From positions 494,928-558,927 of the forward strand of contig NZ_KK214996.1 of assembly GCF_000633935.1 (NCBI RefSeq): a stretch of DNA of 64,000 bases, written 5' to 3'. The stretch is from Ectothiorhodospira haloalkaliphila ATCC 51935. GTDB taxonomy: Bacteria; Pseudomonadota; Gammaproteobacteria; Ectothiorhodospirales; Ectothiorhodospiraceae. Each line of letters starts with the position of its first letter. Within the stretch, counting starts at the first letter, position 1. Both the position numbers and the translations under genes were made by a program. Shown one piece after another: positions 17,020 to 26,882 of the stretch. The notes beneath the pieces were generated by a model, which worked only from the letters and a program-made list of their open reading frames with translations, was not told where the DNA came from and did no database searches.

Positions 17020-17901
17020 ATGAACCAGCATTTTCAGACCATCGGCATCATTGCCAAAACCGGCGACCAGCCCCTCGCACACATCCTGGATGCGCTGGTG
17101 TCGCACCTTCTGCATCATCAGCGCCACGTCCTGCTCGACAGCAGCGCCGTGCCCTGGCTGAGCGACATCGGCGGCTGCGAGACCGTCTCCCGGGAAGAGA
17201 TCGCCGCCCGTGCCGATCTGGCCATCATTGCCGGAGGCGACGGCACCTTCCTGGCCGCCGCCCGCACCCTGGTGGACGCCGGCGTGCCGCTGCTGGGCAT
17301 CAACGCCGGGCGCCTGGGCTTTCTGGTGGATGTGTCTCCCCATGAGATGCTGGGCCGGCTGGACGAGATCCTGTCGGGACTGTACGTGGAGGATGACCGG
17401 CAGATGCTCACCGCCCGTGTCATGCGCGGTGATCAGGTGGTAGCGGAAGGCGATGCCCTCAATGACGTGGTGATGCACATCCGTGATGTGGTGCGCATGA
17501 TCGAGTTCGATACCTGGATCAACGGCCGTTTCGTCAACACCCAGCGGGCCGATGGCATGGTGGTGGCCAGCCCCACCGGCTCCACCGCCTATGCCCTGTC
17601 AGGGGGTGGCCCCATCCTCTCCCCCTGCCTGGAGGCCGTGGTCCTGGTCCCCATCTGCCCCCACGGCCTGAGCAACCGCCCCCTGGTGGTGCCGGCCGGT
17701 GCCCGCATCGAGATCGCCGTCAACGAACACAGCCGTACCCGGGCCCAGGCCGCCCTGGATGGGCAGGACACCATCGACATGGAACCGCTGGACCGCATCA
17801 TCATCGAGAGCAAACCCCGCAAACTTCACCTGATCCACCCCACCGGTTACGACTATCTGCAGATCCTCCGGGTGAAGCTGGGTTGGGGTGAGCAACCCTG
17901 A
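17020..17901 (+). CDS. nadK: NAD kinase
   Basis: NadK phosphorylates NAD to NADP with ATP. The 293-residue product (E. coli 292) has the family GGDGT motif at residues 72-76 within IIAGGDGTFL, the LGINAGRLGFLVD segment, the NDVV segment and the conserved SPTGSTAYALSGGGPI loop. It diverges from hrcA with a 148-bp gap and is followed by recN on the same strand, the conserved gammaproteobacterial neighbour. Confidence 0.97.
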   Translation: MNQHFQTIGIIAKTGDQPLAHILDALVSHLLHHQRHVLLDSSAVPWLSDIGGCETVSREEIAARADLAIIAGGDGTFLAAARTLVDAGVPLLGINAGRLGFLVDVSPHEMLGRLDEILSGLYVEDDRQMLTARVMRGDQVVAEGDALNDVVMHIRDVVRMIEFDTWINGRFVNTQRADGMVVASPTGSTAYALSGGGPILSPCLEAVVLVPICPHGLSNRPLVVPAGARIEIAVNEHSRTRAQAALDGQDTIDMEPLDRIIIESKPRKLHLIHPTGYDYLQILRVKLGWGEQP

Positions 17902-17967
17902 GCCGGGTGCGCCGGGATACTGTATGTGATTACAATAGAGGAAACCTGATAGCGGACACCCGAGGCC

Positions 17968-19641
17968 ATGCTCACTCATATCCATATCCGTGACTTCGCC
18001 ATCGTCGATGAACTCTCGCTGGATCTGACGGATGGCATGACCGCCCTCACCGGGGAGACCGGTGCCGGCAAATCCATCCTGGTGGATGCACTGGGCCTTG
18101 TCCTGGGAGATCGGGCCGACAGCAGCGCGGTGCGCCACGGGGCACAGCGTGCCGAGGTGAGCGTGCAGATCGAGATCGGCGACGAGGCAGCGGCCTCTGC
18201 GTGGCTGGAGGAACAGGGTCTGGACAGCGGCGAATGCCTGCTGCGTCGGGTGGTCAACCGGGACGGCAAAAGCCGGGCCTGGATCAACGGCAGTCCCGCC
18301 ACCCTGCAATCCCTCAAGACCCTGGGCGAGATGCTGGTGGACATACACGGCCAGCACGCTCACCAGTCACTGCTGCGCAAGGAGGTGCAGCGGCGCATTC
18401 TGGATGAATACGCGGACCATCCCAAACGGCTGGCGACCATGCGCCAGAGCCATGCCCAGTGGCAGAAGCTGGCACGCCGCCTGGCCGACCTGAGCGAGGA
18501 CAGCCAGGCACGGGATGACCGTCGGGACCTGCTGCGTTTTCAGGTGGAAGAACTCCAGGCCCTGGAACTGGCGCCGGAGGAATGGAGCCAATTGGAGGAG
18601 GAGCACGGCCGACTGGCCCATGCCGGAAGACTCATGGAAATGGCGGAGTCCGCCTACCAGGCCCTGTATGAGCGCGACGACAGCGCCGAGTCGCTCATCG
18701 GGCACTTTGCCGGGGAACTGGAGCAAGGGGAGTCGCTGGATGCGCGCCTGAGCGAACCCCGGGAACTGCTGGCCACCGCCCACATCCAGATCCGCGAGGC
18801 GGCAGACTGGCTGAGACGCTATGCCGATGGCCTGGAGATGGACCCGGCGCGCCTGGAATTCGTGGAGTCACGCATGGCCGCCATTCAGGACCTCGCCCGC
18901 AAGCACCGGGTGGAACCGCAGGCACTCCCGCAGGTTCTGGAGCAGATGCAGGATGAGCTGGCCGATCTGGAGGAGGGCATGGGCAATCTGGACGAACTGC
19001 ACCAGGCGGTGAACACGGCCTTGGCGGACTGCCGCAAGGCAGCCCAGGCCCTGCACCAATCGCGCCACAAGGCCGCCGATCGGCTGTCACGGGCGGTCAC
19101 CGAGGCCATGCAGGGCCTGGGCATGGAAGGGGGGCGTTTTCAGTGCCAGGTGTCCTCCCAGCCCGAGGGACAGCCCACGCCCCATGGCACCGACCAGATC
19201 AGTTTCCAGGTCAGCGCCAACCCGGGCCAGCCGGTGCAGCCACTGGCCCGGGTGGCCTCCGGCGGCGAACTGTCACGCATCAGCCTGGCCATCCAGATGA
19301 TCGCCGCCCGCGCCCTGCCCACGGCCACGCTCATCTTCGACGAAGTGGACACGGGCATCGGTGGCGCGGTGGCCGAGGTGGTGGGCCGGCAGTTGCGCTC
19401 CCTGGGCGAGCATCGCCAGGTGCTGTGCGTCACCCATCTTCCCCAGGTGGCCGCCCAGGCCCATCATCACCTGCAGGTGAGCAAGCACAAGGGACGGGAT
19501 CACACCGCCACCCGCATCCAGCCCCTGGTGGACGACCACCGGGTACAGGAACTGGCGCGCATGCTGGGCGGGGTGGAGATCACGGAACAGACCCTTGCCC
19601 ACGCAGCCGAAATGGTCAACCGGGCAGGCGCATCGCCCTAG
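17968..19641 (+). CDS. recN: DNA repair protein RecN
   Basis: RecN is an SMC-like ATPase acting in double-strand break repair. The 557-residue product (E. coli 553) starts MLTHIHIRDFAIVDELSLDL, with Walker A GETGAGKSI near residue 31 and a long coiled-coil middle. The ABC-type signature ASGGELSRISLA and Walker B LIFDEVDTGIGG lie near residues 430-460, followed by the His-switch segment LCVTHLPQVAA. In enterics recN is LexA-regulated; I did not identify a convincing LexA box in the 66-bp nadK-recN gap. Confidence 0.97.
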   Translation: MLTHIHIRDFAIVDELSLDLTDGMTALTGETGAGKSILVDALGLVLGDRADSSAVRHGAQRAEVSVQIEIGDEAAASAWLEEQGLDSGECLLRRVVNRDGKSRAWINGSPATLQSLKTLGEMLVDIHGQHAHQSLLRKEVQRRILDEYADHPKRLATMRQSHAQWQKLARRLADLSEDSQARDDRRDLLRFQVEELQALELAPEEWSQLEEEHGRLAHAGRLMEMAESAYQALYERDDSAESLIGHFAGELEQGESLDARLSEPRELLATAHIQIREAADWLRRYADGLEMDPARLEFVESRMAAIQDLARKHRVEPQALPQVLEQMQDELADLEEGMGNLDELHQAVNTALADCRKAAQALHQSRHKAADRLSRAVTEAMQGLGMEGGRFQCQVSSQPEGQPTPHGTDQISFQVSANPGQPVQPLARVASGGELSRISLAIQMIAARALPTATLIFDEVDTGIGGAVAEVVGRQLRSLGEHRQVLCVTHLPQVAAQAHHHLQVSKHKGRDHTATRIQPLVDDHRVQELARMLGGVEITEQTLAHAAEMVNRAGASP

Positions 19642-19683
19642 CCTTCACGGCGCCCCCTGCTTGAGCGCCCGGCAGCCCGGAAC

Positions 19684-20124
19684 TCAGTCTTCCTCGTCCT
19701 CATCCTTCGCGCAGGGGCAGGAACTCTGGCTGCATTGGCCGTAAATGATCAACGCGTGATCCTTGATGGTGTAGCCCAGGCGGTTGGCAATGGCCTGCTG
19801 TCGCTCCTCAATCAAGGGATCCACGAACTCATCCACACGCCCGCATTTCACGCACACGATGTGGTCGTGATGGCGCCCGCGCTCAAGCTCGAATACCGCC
19901 TGGTTGCCTTCAAAGTGGTGGCGACTCACCAGGCCGGCGGCCTCGAACTGGGTCAACACCCGGTAGACGGTGGCCAGGCCGATCTCCTCGCCGGCCCCCA
20001 GCAACTCCCGGTAGATGGCCTCCGCGCTCATGTGGTGATCCTCTTCCTTTTCCAGGATCTGCAGAATCTTGACCCTGGGCAACGTCACCTTGAGTCCGGC
20101 CTTTTTGAGGTCTTGAGTTTCCAT
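19684..20124 (-). CDS. fur: Ferric uptake regulator Fur
   Basis: Fur is the iron-responsive repressor of iron acquisition genes. The 146-residue product has an N-terminal winged helix (LKVTLPRVKILQIL; LATVYRVLTQFEAAGL) and the metal-binding dimerisation domain with RHHDHIVCVKCG near residue 85 and the C-terminal cysteine pair region CSQSSCPC. It converges on recN with a 42-bp gap and diverges from bamE, the conserved fur/omlA arrangement of pseudomonads and relatives. Confidence 0.96.
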   Translation of the reverse strand: METQDLKKAGLKVTLPRVKILQILEKEEDHHMSAEAIYRELLGAGEEIGLATVYRVLTQFEAAGLVSRHHFEGNQAVFELERGRHHDHIVCVKCGRVDEFVDPLIEERQQAIANRLGYTIKDHALIIYGQCSQSSCPCAKDEDEED

Positions 20125-20233
20125 CGGAGGGGTTCTCCATGCGGGGCTACACCCTGGCTTGGTGTAGAATTCCGCGCTATGTGGTGTTCGGGACAGGACC
20201 CATCTTGCAATTCACGGCTTACTGGAAGCAATC

Positions 20234-20563
20234 ATGGCAAGACTGATTCTCTATTCTATCCTTATCGCCGGCCTGTTGCAGGGTTGCAGCGGCGGGCTGT
20301 TTTCGGTGTTCAAACCGGACGTGCAACAGGGCAACGCCCTCAATGAAGATCAGGTGGAACAGCTCCAGCAGGGCATGACACCGCGCCAGGTGCGTTTCCT
20401 GCTGGGCGAACCCGTGCTCAGGGACCCCTTCCAGGGGGACCGGCGCTGGGATTACGTCTACTACCTCAAACCCGGCGATGGCCCCGCGGAGCGCCGACGC
20501 CTGACCGTTTTCTTCGAACAGGGGCAGGTGAGCCGGATCAGCGATACCGGGGGGCACCAGTAA
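20234..20563 (+). CDS. bamE: Outer membrane protein assembly factor BamE
   Basis: BamE (SmpA/OmlA) is a lipoprotein of the BAM complex that inserts beta-barrel proteins. The 109-residue product has a lipoprotein signal peptide ending LLQGC (Cys18) and the SmpA/OmlA core: GNALNEDQVEQLQQGMT, VRFLLGEPVLRDPF and WDYVYYLKPG. It diverges from fur and converges on rnfH with a 15-bp gap. Confidence 0.95.
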   Translation: MARLILYSILIAGLLQGCSGGLFSVFKPDVQQGNALNEDQVEQLQQGMTPRQVRFLLGEPVLRDPFQGDRRWDYVYYLKPGDGPAERRRLTVFFEQGQVSRISDTGGHQ

Positions 20564-20578
20564 TCCGGCAGCGGGCTG

Positions 20579-20872
20579 CTACTGGGCAGCCCGCTGCTTG
20601 CGCACCGCCTTGGGATCGGCGATCAACGGCCGGTAGATTTCCACCCGGTCCCGATCCCGCAAGGGGGCGTTGAGCTTGGCCAGCTTGCCATACACACCCA
20701 CCTTGTTGCTGGCCAGGTCGACCTCGGGGCACTGATCCAGGATTCCCGACTCCTGAATCGCCTGCTCGACGGTGGCCCCCTCCGGCAGGGACACCTCCAG
20801 CACCACCTGCTTCTCGGGCCGGGCGTAGGCCACCTCCACGCGCAACCCCGATGGCTTGTCAGCGGGCACCAT
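20579..20872 (-). CDS. rnfH: RnfH family ubiquitin-like protein
   Basis: This 97-residue protein belongs to the RnfH/UPF0125 family (also called RatB). The beta-grasp core has [20 protein letters not shown], followed by the family segment [26 protein letters not shown]. The role is not settled; family members are encoded beside ratA and in some rnf clusters. It overlaps the end of ratA by 14 bases, so coupled translation is likely. Confidence 0.93.
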   Translation of the reverse strand: MVPADKPSGLRVEVAYARPEKQVVLEVSLPEGATVEQAIQESGILDQCPEVDLASNKVGVYGKLAKLNAPLRDRDRVEIYRPLIADPKAVRKQRAAQ

Positions 20873-21296
20873 AGACCACCCTGGCGCGTTTCACGAAGGA
20901 ATCCACCAGGCTGTTGGCCACTTGGTGGAACACAGGCCCGATCACCGCGCTCATGATGCGGTTGGAGAATTCGAACTCCAGGTCCAGGGACACCCGGGTG
21001 ACATTCTCGTTCAGGGCATCAAACCGCCAGAAGCCCTCCAGGTGGCGGAAAGGGCCATCCACCAGGCGCATTTCAATCATCTTGTTGCGCTGCAGACGAT
21101 TGCGCGTGGTGAACGATTTGCGCACTGCCCCTTTGGCCAGTTCAATGGAGGCCTTGATCTCGTCCTCATCGGCCGATAGCACGGCCGAGGAACGGCATCC
21201 GGGCAGGAAGCCCGGATACGCCTTGACGTCGTTCACCAGATCGAACATCTCCTGGGGCGTGTACGGCACGATGGCCTGACGACTGATGGAAGGCAT
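20859..21296 (-). CDS. ratA: START-domain protein RatA (ribosome association toxin / coenzyme Q-binding family)
   Basis: The 145-residue START/polyketide-cyclase-like protein begins [24 protein letters not shown] and includes [14 protein letters not shown], typical of the RatA/COQ10 family. In E. coli RatA binds 50S subunits and blocks 70S formation; mitochondrial homologues bind ubiquinone. It lies divergent from smpB across the transporter gene and directly upstream of rnfH; the ratA-rnfH-smpB neighbourhood is conserved. Which of the two roles applies cannot be read from the sequence. Confidence 0.93.
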   Translation of the reverse strand: MPSISRQAIVPYTPQEMFDLVNDVKAYPGFLPGCRSSAVLSADEDEIKASIELAKGAVRKSFTTRNRLQRNKMIEMRLVDGPFRHLEGFWRFDALNENVTRVSLDLEFEFSNRIMSAVIGPVFHQVANSLVDSFVKRARVVYGAR

Positions 21297-21311
21297 GAGA
21301 CTCCTCTGGCA

Positions 21312-22703
21312 CTAGATGATATTGATCGCTTTGAGGAACACCAGCAGGATGCCGATGGGCGCTGCGAAGCGCAGCACATAGTACCACGCTCCAAAAATCA
21401 GCCGGGAGCCGATACCCAGCTCATCCTCCACCGAACGACGGGTCATGCGCCAGCCCACGAACAGGGCGATCAGCAGCCCCCCCAGGGGCAGCAGGATATT
21501 CATGGTCAGGTATTCCAGGATGTCGAATATCGTGCCGCCAACGTAGATCACCTCCCCGCCCCAGGACACGTGGAAGCCAAAGCCAGCGGACCACAGGTTG
21601 AAGGACAGCACCGTACCGATCCCCAGCAGCCAGGCGATGGCGCCGACGATCACCGCCGCCATCGGGCGCTCGATATCCCGGTTTTCCGACAGCCACGCCA
21701 CCGCCGGCTCCATCAGGGAGATGGACGAGGTCCAGGCGGCCATCACCAGCAGCACGAAGAACAGGGTGCCGAAGAACAGGCCGAAGGGCATCTCCGCAAA
21801 GGCCAGGGGCAGGGTCATGAAGATCAGCCCGGGACCCGCGTCGGCGGCCAGGCCACTGGCGAAGACGATGGGGAAGATCGCCATACCGGCCAGCAGGGCC
21901 ACTGCGGTATCCGCCGACACCACGGCAGCCGAGGTCCGGGCGATGGAGGCCCGGGAGCTCAGGTAGGACCCATAGATCATGATGGCCCCCATGCCCAGGC
22001 TGAGGGTGAAGAAGGACTGCCCCATGGCGAGCAGGATGGTATCGCCGGTCACCTGACTGAAGTCGGGCTTGAACAGGAATCGCAACCCTTCCCCGAAATG
22101 CCCCAGGCTGTAGGCATAGCCCACCATCACCAGCAGCAGGACGAACAGGGCCGGCATGAGGAATTTCACCGCCTGTTCAAGGCCGGAGCGCACCCCCCGC
22201 GCGACCACCAGCACGTTCATGATCATGAACAGCGTATGCCAGGCCAGCAAACGCTCCGGATCGGAAACCAGGCCGTTGAACAGGGCCTCGACACCCTGAG
22301 CGTCCAGACCGGAGAAGGCCCCGCCCGCAGCGCGAAACACATAGGAGAGCGACCACCCGGCGACCACGCTGTAAAAGGACAGGATCATGAAGCCGGCTGC
22401 CACGCCAATCCAGCCCACCATGCCCCAGATGCGACTCAGGCCTTCCTCCCTGGACAGGGTGGCCATGGTGTTGATGGGGCTTTGGCGCCCCCGCCGCCCC
22501 AGGCTGATCTCGGCCATCATGATGGGCAGACCGATGGCCAGGATGCAGGCCAGATAAATGAGCACGAAGGCACCTCCCCCGTTCTCACCGGCGATGTAAG
22601 GAAATCGCCAGATGTTCCCCAGCCCTACCGCCGAGCCGGTGGCCGCCAGCACGAAAATCAGCTTGGACGACCACTGCCCGTGTATCGAGGTTTCTCTTCT
22701 CAT
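21312..22703 (-). CDS. Sodium-dependent transporter, neurotransmitter:sodium symporter (SNF) family
   Basis: The start [20 protein letters not shown] at 22703, with GGAGG 8 bases upstream, gives 463 residues. The first helix contains [14 protein letters not shown], the unwound sodium- and substrate-binding motif of NSS transporters. About 11-12 hydrophobic segments follow, the count typical of bacterial members. The substrate is probably an amino acid, but it cannot be assigned. It is inserted between ratA (15 bp downstream) and smpB (divergent), where E. coli has no gene. Confidence 0.93.
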   Translation of the reverse strand: MRRETSIHGQWSSKLIFVLAATGSAVGLGNIWRFPYIAGENGGGAFVLIYLACILAIGLPIMMAEISLGRRGRQSPINTMATLSREEGLSRIWGMVGWIGVAAGFMILSFYSVVAGWSLSYVFRAAGGAFSGLDAQGVEALFNGLVSDPERLLAWHTLFMIMNVLVVARGVRSGLEQAVKFLMPALFVLLLVMVGYAYSLGHFGEGLRFLFKPDFSQVTGDTILLAMGQSFFTLSLGMGAIMIYGSYLSSRASIARTSAAVVSADTAVALLAGMAIFPIVFASGLAADAGPGLIFMTLPLAFAEMPFGLFFGTLFFVLLVMAAWTSSISLMEPAVAWLSENRDIERPMAAVIVGAIAWLLGIGTVLSFNLWSAGFGFHVSWGGEVIYVGGTIFDILEYLTMNILLPLGGLLIALFVGWRMTRRSVEDELGIGSRLIFGAWYYVLRFAAPIGILLVFLKAINII

Positions 22704-22799
22704 TGTGGATCCTCCGGATTTGCCGGTCATTTTGATGAAATTCCGCTCAGGCCTCAACGTCTCACCCCGACGAGCCGCCCCTCGTTTATAATCGCCGCC

Positions 22800-23276
22800 A
22801 TGAGCAAGAAACAAAAAAACCAGGGGGGCGGCAGTACCATCGCCCTGAACAAGAAGGCCAGACACGACTATTTCATCGAGGATCGCCTGGAGGCGGGCCT
22901 GGTGCTTGAGGGCTGGGAGGTGAAGAGCATGCGCGCCGGACGGGCGCAGTTGAGCGAGAGCTATGTGCTCATCAAGCGGGGTGAGGCCTGGCTGTTCGGG
23001 GCCCACATCAGCCCGCTGTCCACGGCCTCCACCCATATCAACCCGGACCCTTCGCGCACCCGCAAGCTGCTATTGCACGGCACCGAACTGAGCAAGCTCA
23101 TCGGCCTGGTGGAGCGGCGCGGCTACACCGTGGTGCCGCTGGCCCTGTACTGGAAACGGGGTCGGGCCAAGCTGGAGATCGGCCTGGCCAAGGGCAAGAA
23201 GGCCCATGACAAGCGGGCCGTGGAGAAGGAACGGGACTGGCAGCGGGAGAAGGCGCGGGTACTCAAGAGCGGTTGA
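22800..23276 (+). CDS. smpB: SsrA-binding protein SmpB
   Basis: SmpB binds tmRNA and delivers it to stalled ribosomes. The start [20 protein letters not shown] at 22800 gives 158 residues (E. coli 160). The beta-barrel core includes [24 protein letters not shown] and [10 protein letters not shown], and the basic C-terminal tail ([18 protein letters not shown]) is the helix that enters the mRNA channel. A long upstream frame extension is antisense to the transporter and is not coding. It converges on dnaQ with only 4 bases between stops. Confidence 0.97.
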   Translation: MSKKQKNQGGGSTIALNKKARHDYFIEDRLEAGLVLEGWEVKSMRAGRAQLSESYVLIKRGEAWLFGAHISPLSTASTHINPDPSRTRKLLLHGTELSKLIGLVERRGYTVVPLALYWKRGRAKLEIGLAKGKKAHDKRAVEKERDWQREKARVLKSG

Positions 23277-23280
23277 GCGC

Positions 23281-23994
23281 TCACCAGCGCTCCTCCACCC
23301 CCAGCTTTTCCAGCACGCGGTGGTGGGCCTCGAGTTCCTGCTCGCTGGCCCGGGGCACCGCGAGCCGGGGTCGATCGGCGGACAGGCGGCGGATGGCCAC
23401 CTCGGCAGGCCCGGTTGCCCCCTCCCCTTCCGCGTCGCCCCCCAGGGACAGGGTCTTCTGCCCGCCGGTCATGGCCAGGTAGACATCTGCCAGGATACGG
23501 GCATCCAGCAAGGCCCCGTGGAGTTCGCGACCGGAGTTGTCGATCTGGTACCGCTTGCACAGGGCATCCAGGCTGTTGCGCTGGCCCGGGTGCATCTTCC
23601 TGGCCATCACCAGAGAGTCGGTGATCGTGCAGTGGTCTTCCACGCACCCCCGGTCTGCCCCCAGCAGCTTGAGCTCGTGATTGATGAATCCCACATCGAA
23701 GGGGGCATTGTGGATGATCAACTCGGCGCCACGGATGAATTCGAGGAAGTCTTCCACCACGTCCGCAAAGCGGGGTTTGTCTGCCAGAAAGGCATTGCTG
23801 ATGCCGTGGACCTCCTCGGCACCGGCATCCACCTCCCGGTCAGGCTGCAGATACTGGTGATAGTGTCGGCGGGTCAGCCGGCGCTTGACCATCTCCACGC
23901 AACCGATCTCGATGATGCGATGCCCCTGCGCCGGCTCCAGGCCGGTGGTTTCGGTGTCGAGGATGATCTGACGTGCGGGGGTATCGGTCTGCAT
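23281..23994 (-). CDS. dnaQ: DNA polymerase III epsilon subunit (3'-5' exonuclease)
   Basis: DnaQ is the proofreading exonuclease of the replicative polymerase. The 237-residue product begins with Exo I, QIILDTETTGLEPAQGHRII (about residues 9-28). Exo II is LIIHNAPFDVGFINHEL, and Exo III is HGALLDARILADVY with the catalytic His and Asp. The C-terminal region that binds the alpha subunit is less conserved. rnhA is upstream on the same strand; in E. coli these two genes are divergent. Confidence 0.96.
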   Translation of the reverse strand: MQTDTPARQIILDTETTGLEPAQGHRIIEIGCVEMVKRRLTRRHYHQYLQPDREVDAGAEEVHGISNAFLADKPRFADVVEDFLEFIRGAELIIHNAPFDVGFINHELKLLGADRGCVEDHCTITDSLVMARKMHPGQRNSLDALCKRYQIDNSGRELHGALLDARILADVYLAMTGGQKTLSLGGDAEGEGATGPAEVAIRRLSADRPRLAVPRASEQELEAHHRVLEKLGVEERW

Positions 23995-24044
23995 GGTTCT
24001 CTCGGTGGGGCTTTAAGGCGATGCCGCGTGCTTGCAGGCCGGGC

Positions 24045-24500
24045 TCATCCGGCCAGGGCACCCGCCTTCATCTCGTCGATGGCCTGGTTGGCCAGGGTAT
24101 CGGCCAACTCGTTTTCAGGGTGACCGGTATGACCGCGCACCCAATGCCAGCTCACCTGATGGAGCGCCGCGGCGGCGTCCAGACGCTGCCACAGATCCTG
24201 GTTCTTCACGGGCTGGCCGGCGGCCGTGCGCCACTGGCGCTTTTTCCAGTTGGGCATCCACTGATTGACACCGTTCTTCACATATTGTGAATCGGTGGTC
24301 AGCGCCACCTGGCAGGGGCGCTTGAGGGTCTCCAGGGCCTGGATGGCGGCCATCAGCTCCATACGGTTGTTGGTGGTCAGCGCCTCCGACCCCTTGAGGT
24401 GCTTTTCATTCCCCTTGAAGCGCAGCACCGCGCCCCAGCCGCCGGGACCCGGGTTACCGCGACAGGCGCCATCGGTATAGATTTCCACCACTTCACTCAC
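24045..24500 (-). CDS. rnhA: Ribonuclease HI
   Basis: RNase HI cleaves RNA in RNA:DNA hybrids. A GTG start at 24500, with GGAG 8 bases upstream, gives 151 residues (E. coli 155) beginning [20 protein letters not shown]. The catalytic DEDD set is visible: Asp in [11 protein letters not shown], Glu in NNRMELMAA, Asp in TDSQYV and the C-terminal Asp in ENELADTLA. The start lies inside the end of the methyltransferase gene (8-base overlap), so the two are coupled. Confidence 0.97.
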   Translation of the reverse strand: MSEVVEIYTDGACRGNPGPGGWGAVLRFKGNEKHLKGSEALTTNNRMELMAAIQALETLKRPCQVALTTDSQYVKNGVNQWMPNWKKRQWRTAAGQPVKNQDLWQRLDAAAALHQVSWHWVRGHTGHPENELADTLANQAIDEMKAGALAG

Positions 24501-25251
24501 GATCACGTCTCCTGCACAAGGGTTTTGCCATGCCACCGGGGACCATTCCCCGCATGGCGCGCCAGCGGGGACGCATCGGGGTCATGGTGGACACCCGCTT
24601 GCGGGCCAGAATCACATAGGCCCCTCCCAGGTAAGGCAGATTGCGTCCCCCCAGCCCATGAACGATACCCAGCCGCTCCCGCAGCCCCTTTCCGCCAGCG
24701 GGTGGCGTAAAACCCGCGTAGGCCCGGGCGAGCACCTCAAAGCCTAGCAGGGACAGCCATTCCCGTGTGCGGCCGGTGCTGTAACAGGGCTGGGCCCAGG
24801 GTGTGCTCCCACGACGCCCGGGCAACATCTCCCATAACCCCATCGCACTCAGGGGGTTGAAGCCGACGATGATCACATTGCCCTCCGGCAGCAGGGTGCG
24901 CTCCACTTCCCGCATCACCTGGTGCGGATCATCGCTCAGTTCCAGGGTGTGCATCAGCAGCACCAGATCCAGGGAGTCGGCCAGCACCGGCCACGCCTCC
25001 GGAAGCGCCGCCACATGGCCCTCAACCGGTCGGTATTCCATACAAAAGCGATGATTGATGCGACTGCTGGCCAGCAGATCCTCACCCAGGGCCACCTGCC
25101 CCAGTTGCAGGACATGAAAACCGAACAACTCCGGCAGGAAACGATCCAGGTGGACCTGCACCGCCGCCAGGAGCGCTCGCCCGGGGGGCGTCGAATACCA
25201 GCGGCGCAAGGCGTCCTGGCGATCGACGATGGGAGCATGGGAGGGCGACAT
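24493..25251 (-). CDS. SAM-dependent methyltransferase, YafS-like
   Basis: The start at ATG 25251 ([21 protein letters not shown]) gives 252 residues. It has a degenerate class I SAM methyltransferase fold: [14 protein letters not shown] for motif [22 protein letters not shown] for the motif II/III region, and [19 protein letters not shown]. Its place upstream of rnhA matches E. coli yafS, whose substrate is unknown. The neighbouring gloB found between yafS and mltD in E. coli is absent here. No strong ribosome-binding site was seen. Confidence 0.85.
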   Translation of the reverse strand: MSPSHAPIVDRQDALRRWYSTPPGRALLAAVQVHLDRFLPELFGFHVLQLGQVALGEDLLASSRINHRFCMEYRPVEGHVAALPEAWPVLADSLDLVLLMHTLELSDDPHQVMREVERTLLPEGNVIIVGFNPLSAMGLWEMLPGRRGSTPWAQPCYSTGRTREWLSLLGFEVLARAYAGFTPPAGGKGLRERLGIVHGLGGRNLPYLGGAYVILARKRVSTMTPMRPRWRAMRGMVPGGMAKPLCRRRDRE

Positions 25252-25332
25252 AGGGCGGAGGATAGAGACTTTCGCGAAGAGTGGCCAGTCAGGGTTGAGG
25301 GGGGGAACCGCCCCCGCTATCCTAGCGCGCCT

Positions 25333-26742
25333 ATGATAAAGAAGAAAACGCTTGGACACTGGGGGGCCGCCACTGGCATCTGCATCCTGTTTGCAGGGTG
25401 TGCCAGCCTGCCCGATCGGGAGCCCCTGGAGGGCGCCGAGGAGGCGGTCCAGCCCATGCTGCCGAGCCCTCCCAGCGAGGCAGAGGCCGAGCATCTGAGA
25501 AGCGAGGTGGCACGGGCCATCAGCGAGCATTCGGTCGCCGAGCTGGGGGTCGACGATGACCTGTGGGCCCGGGTTCGCCGGGGCATGGGGATGCCCGACG
25601 CCCGTGACGAGGACCGCGTGTTACGGTATATCGAGTGGCACCAGGAATATTCCCAATATCTGGAGCAGGTCACCGCCCGTGCCGCCCCCTTCCTTCACTA
25701 CATCCTGGAAGAGATCGAGGCCCGGGGGCTGCCCACGGAGTTGCTGCTGCTGCCCATCGTCGAAAGCGCCTATCTCCCCATGGCCCAGTCCCCCAGTCAG
25801 GCGGCGGGCATCTGGCAGTTCATCCCCTCCACTGGCCGCCACTTCGGCCTGGAGAGCAACTGGTGGTACGACGGTCGTCGGGACATCCACGCCTCCACCC
25901 AAGCGGCCCTGGACTACCTCACCCAACTCAATGAACGCTTTGAAGGCGACTGGCCGCTGGCCCTGGCCGCCTACAACGCTGGCCAGGGCACGGTGAGCCG
26001 CGCCATTCAACGCAATGAGCGTCGGGGCAAACCCACCGACTACTGGCATCTGGACCTCCCCCGGGAGACACAGCACTACGTCCCTCGCCTGCTGGCCCTG
26101 CAGGCCATCGTGCGCGACCCGCAGCGTTATCAGGTCGGCCTGACACCGGTGCCCGATGAACCTCGCATCCAGGTAGTGGATACCAAGGGGCAGATTGAAC
26201 TGGCAGTGGCCGCCAGACTGGCCGGAGTGGACAAGGAAACCCTGAGAACGCTCAACCCCGGATTCAACCGCTGGGCGACGGCACCCAACGGCCCGCATCA
26301 TCTGCTGTTGCCAGCAGACCGCGTGAGCGACTTTCACGATGGCCTCAGCCAGCTGGACGATGGCGAGCGCGTGACCTGGCAGCGTCATCGCATCCGGTCA
26401 GGTGAAAACCTGGGCCGCATCGCCGCTCGTTATGACGTGACCGTGGGCACGCTCAAGGAGGTCAATAACCTCAAAGGCACCATCATCCGTGCCGGCGATC
26501 ATCTGCTGATCCCGTCCCCGGGCGTCAGCCGGCAGGTCGCCGCGGGCCCGACTCAAGGCAACGAACCCACCCGCCAGGTGGAATACACGGTCAAACCCGG
26601 CGACACCCTCTGGCATGTGGCCCGCCATCATGGCGTGACTGTCCGGGACCTGGCCCGCTGGAACGAACTGTCCACCTCCGACATCCTGCGCCCGGGCCAG
26701 ACCCTGATCATCCGCACCAGCGGTGAGGCAGTCTCTGCCTGA
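25333..26742 (+). CDS. mltD: Membrane-bound lytic murein transglycosylase D
   Basis: MltD cleaves glycan strands of peptidoglycan, producing 1,6-anhydromuropeptides. The start MIKKKTLGHWGAATGICILF at 25333 gives 469 residues with a lipoprotein signal ending LFAGC (Cys23). The GH23/SLT domain contains the catalytic Glu in LLLPIVESAYLPMAQSPSQA, then GIWQFIPSTGRHFGL and LALAAYNAGQGTVSRAI. Two LysM repeats near the C-terminus (IRSGENLGRIAARYDVTVGT and YTVKPGDTLWHVARHHGVTV) bind glycan. It diverges from the yafS-like gene. Confidence 0.95.
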   Translation: MIKKKTLGHWGAATGICILFAGCASLPDREPLEGAEEAVQPMLPSPPSEAEAEHLRSEVARAISEHSVAELGVDDDLWARVRRGMGMPDARDEDRVLRYIEWHQEYSQYLEQVTARAAPFLHYILEEIEARGLPTELLLLPIVESAYLPMAQSPSQAAGIWQFIPSTGRHFGLESNWWYDGRRDIHASTQAALDYLTQLNERFEGDWPLALAAYNAGQGTVSRAIQRNERRGKPTDYWHLDLPRETQHYVPRLLALQAIVRDPQRYQVGLTPVPDEPRIQVVDTKGQIELAVAARLAGVDKETLRTLNPGFNRWATAPNGPHHLLLPADRVSDFHDGLSQLDDGERVTWQRHRIRSGENLGRIAARYDVTVGTLKEVNNLKGTIIRAGDHLLIPSPGVSRQVAAGPTQGNEPTRQVEYTVKPGDTLWHVARHHGVTVRDLARWNELSTSDILRPGQTLIIRTSGEAVSA

Positions 26743-26882
26743 AGCCGAACATTGGCCCCGGGTGGCCGGTCACCCCACCGATTGCCACCTTTCGCGCTAT
26801 TCTGTGATGGCATCGGCAAACGGGCGAGGCTATCCTGAGAGTTCCTTGACCACCTCACCGCACGCAGACGGCGACAGCCCGG

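Noticed and set aside
20125-20233. Fur box between fur and bamE
   Set aside because: No convincing 19-bp match to the Fur consensus was seen in the gap.
21570-22799. Long N-terminal extension of smpB
   Set aside because: It is antisense to the sodium symporter gene. The real SmpB start at 22800 matches the family.
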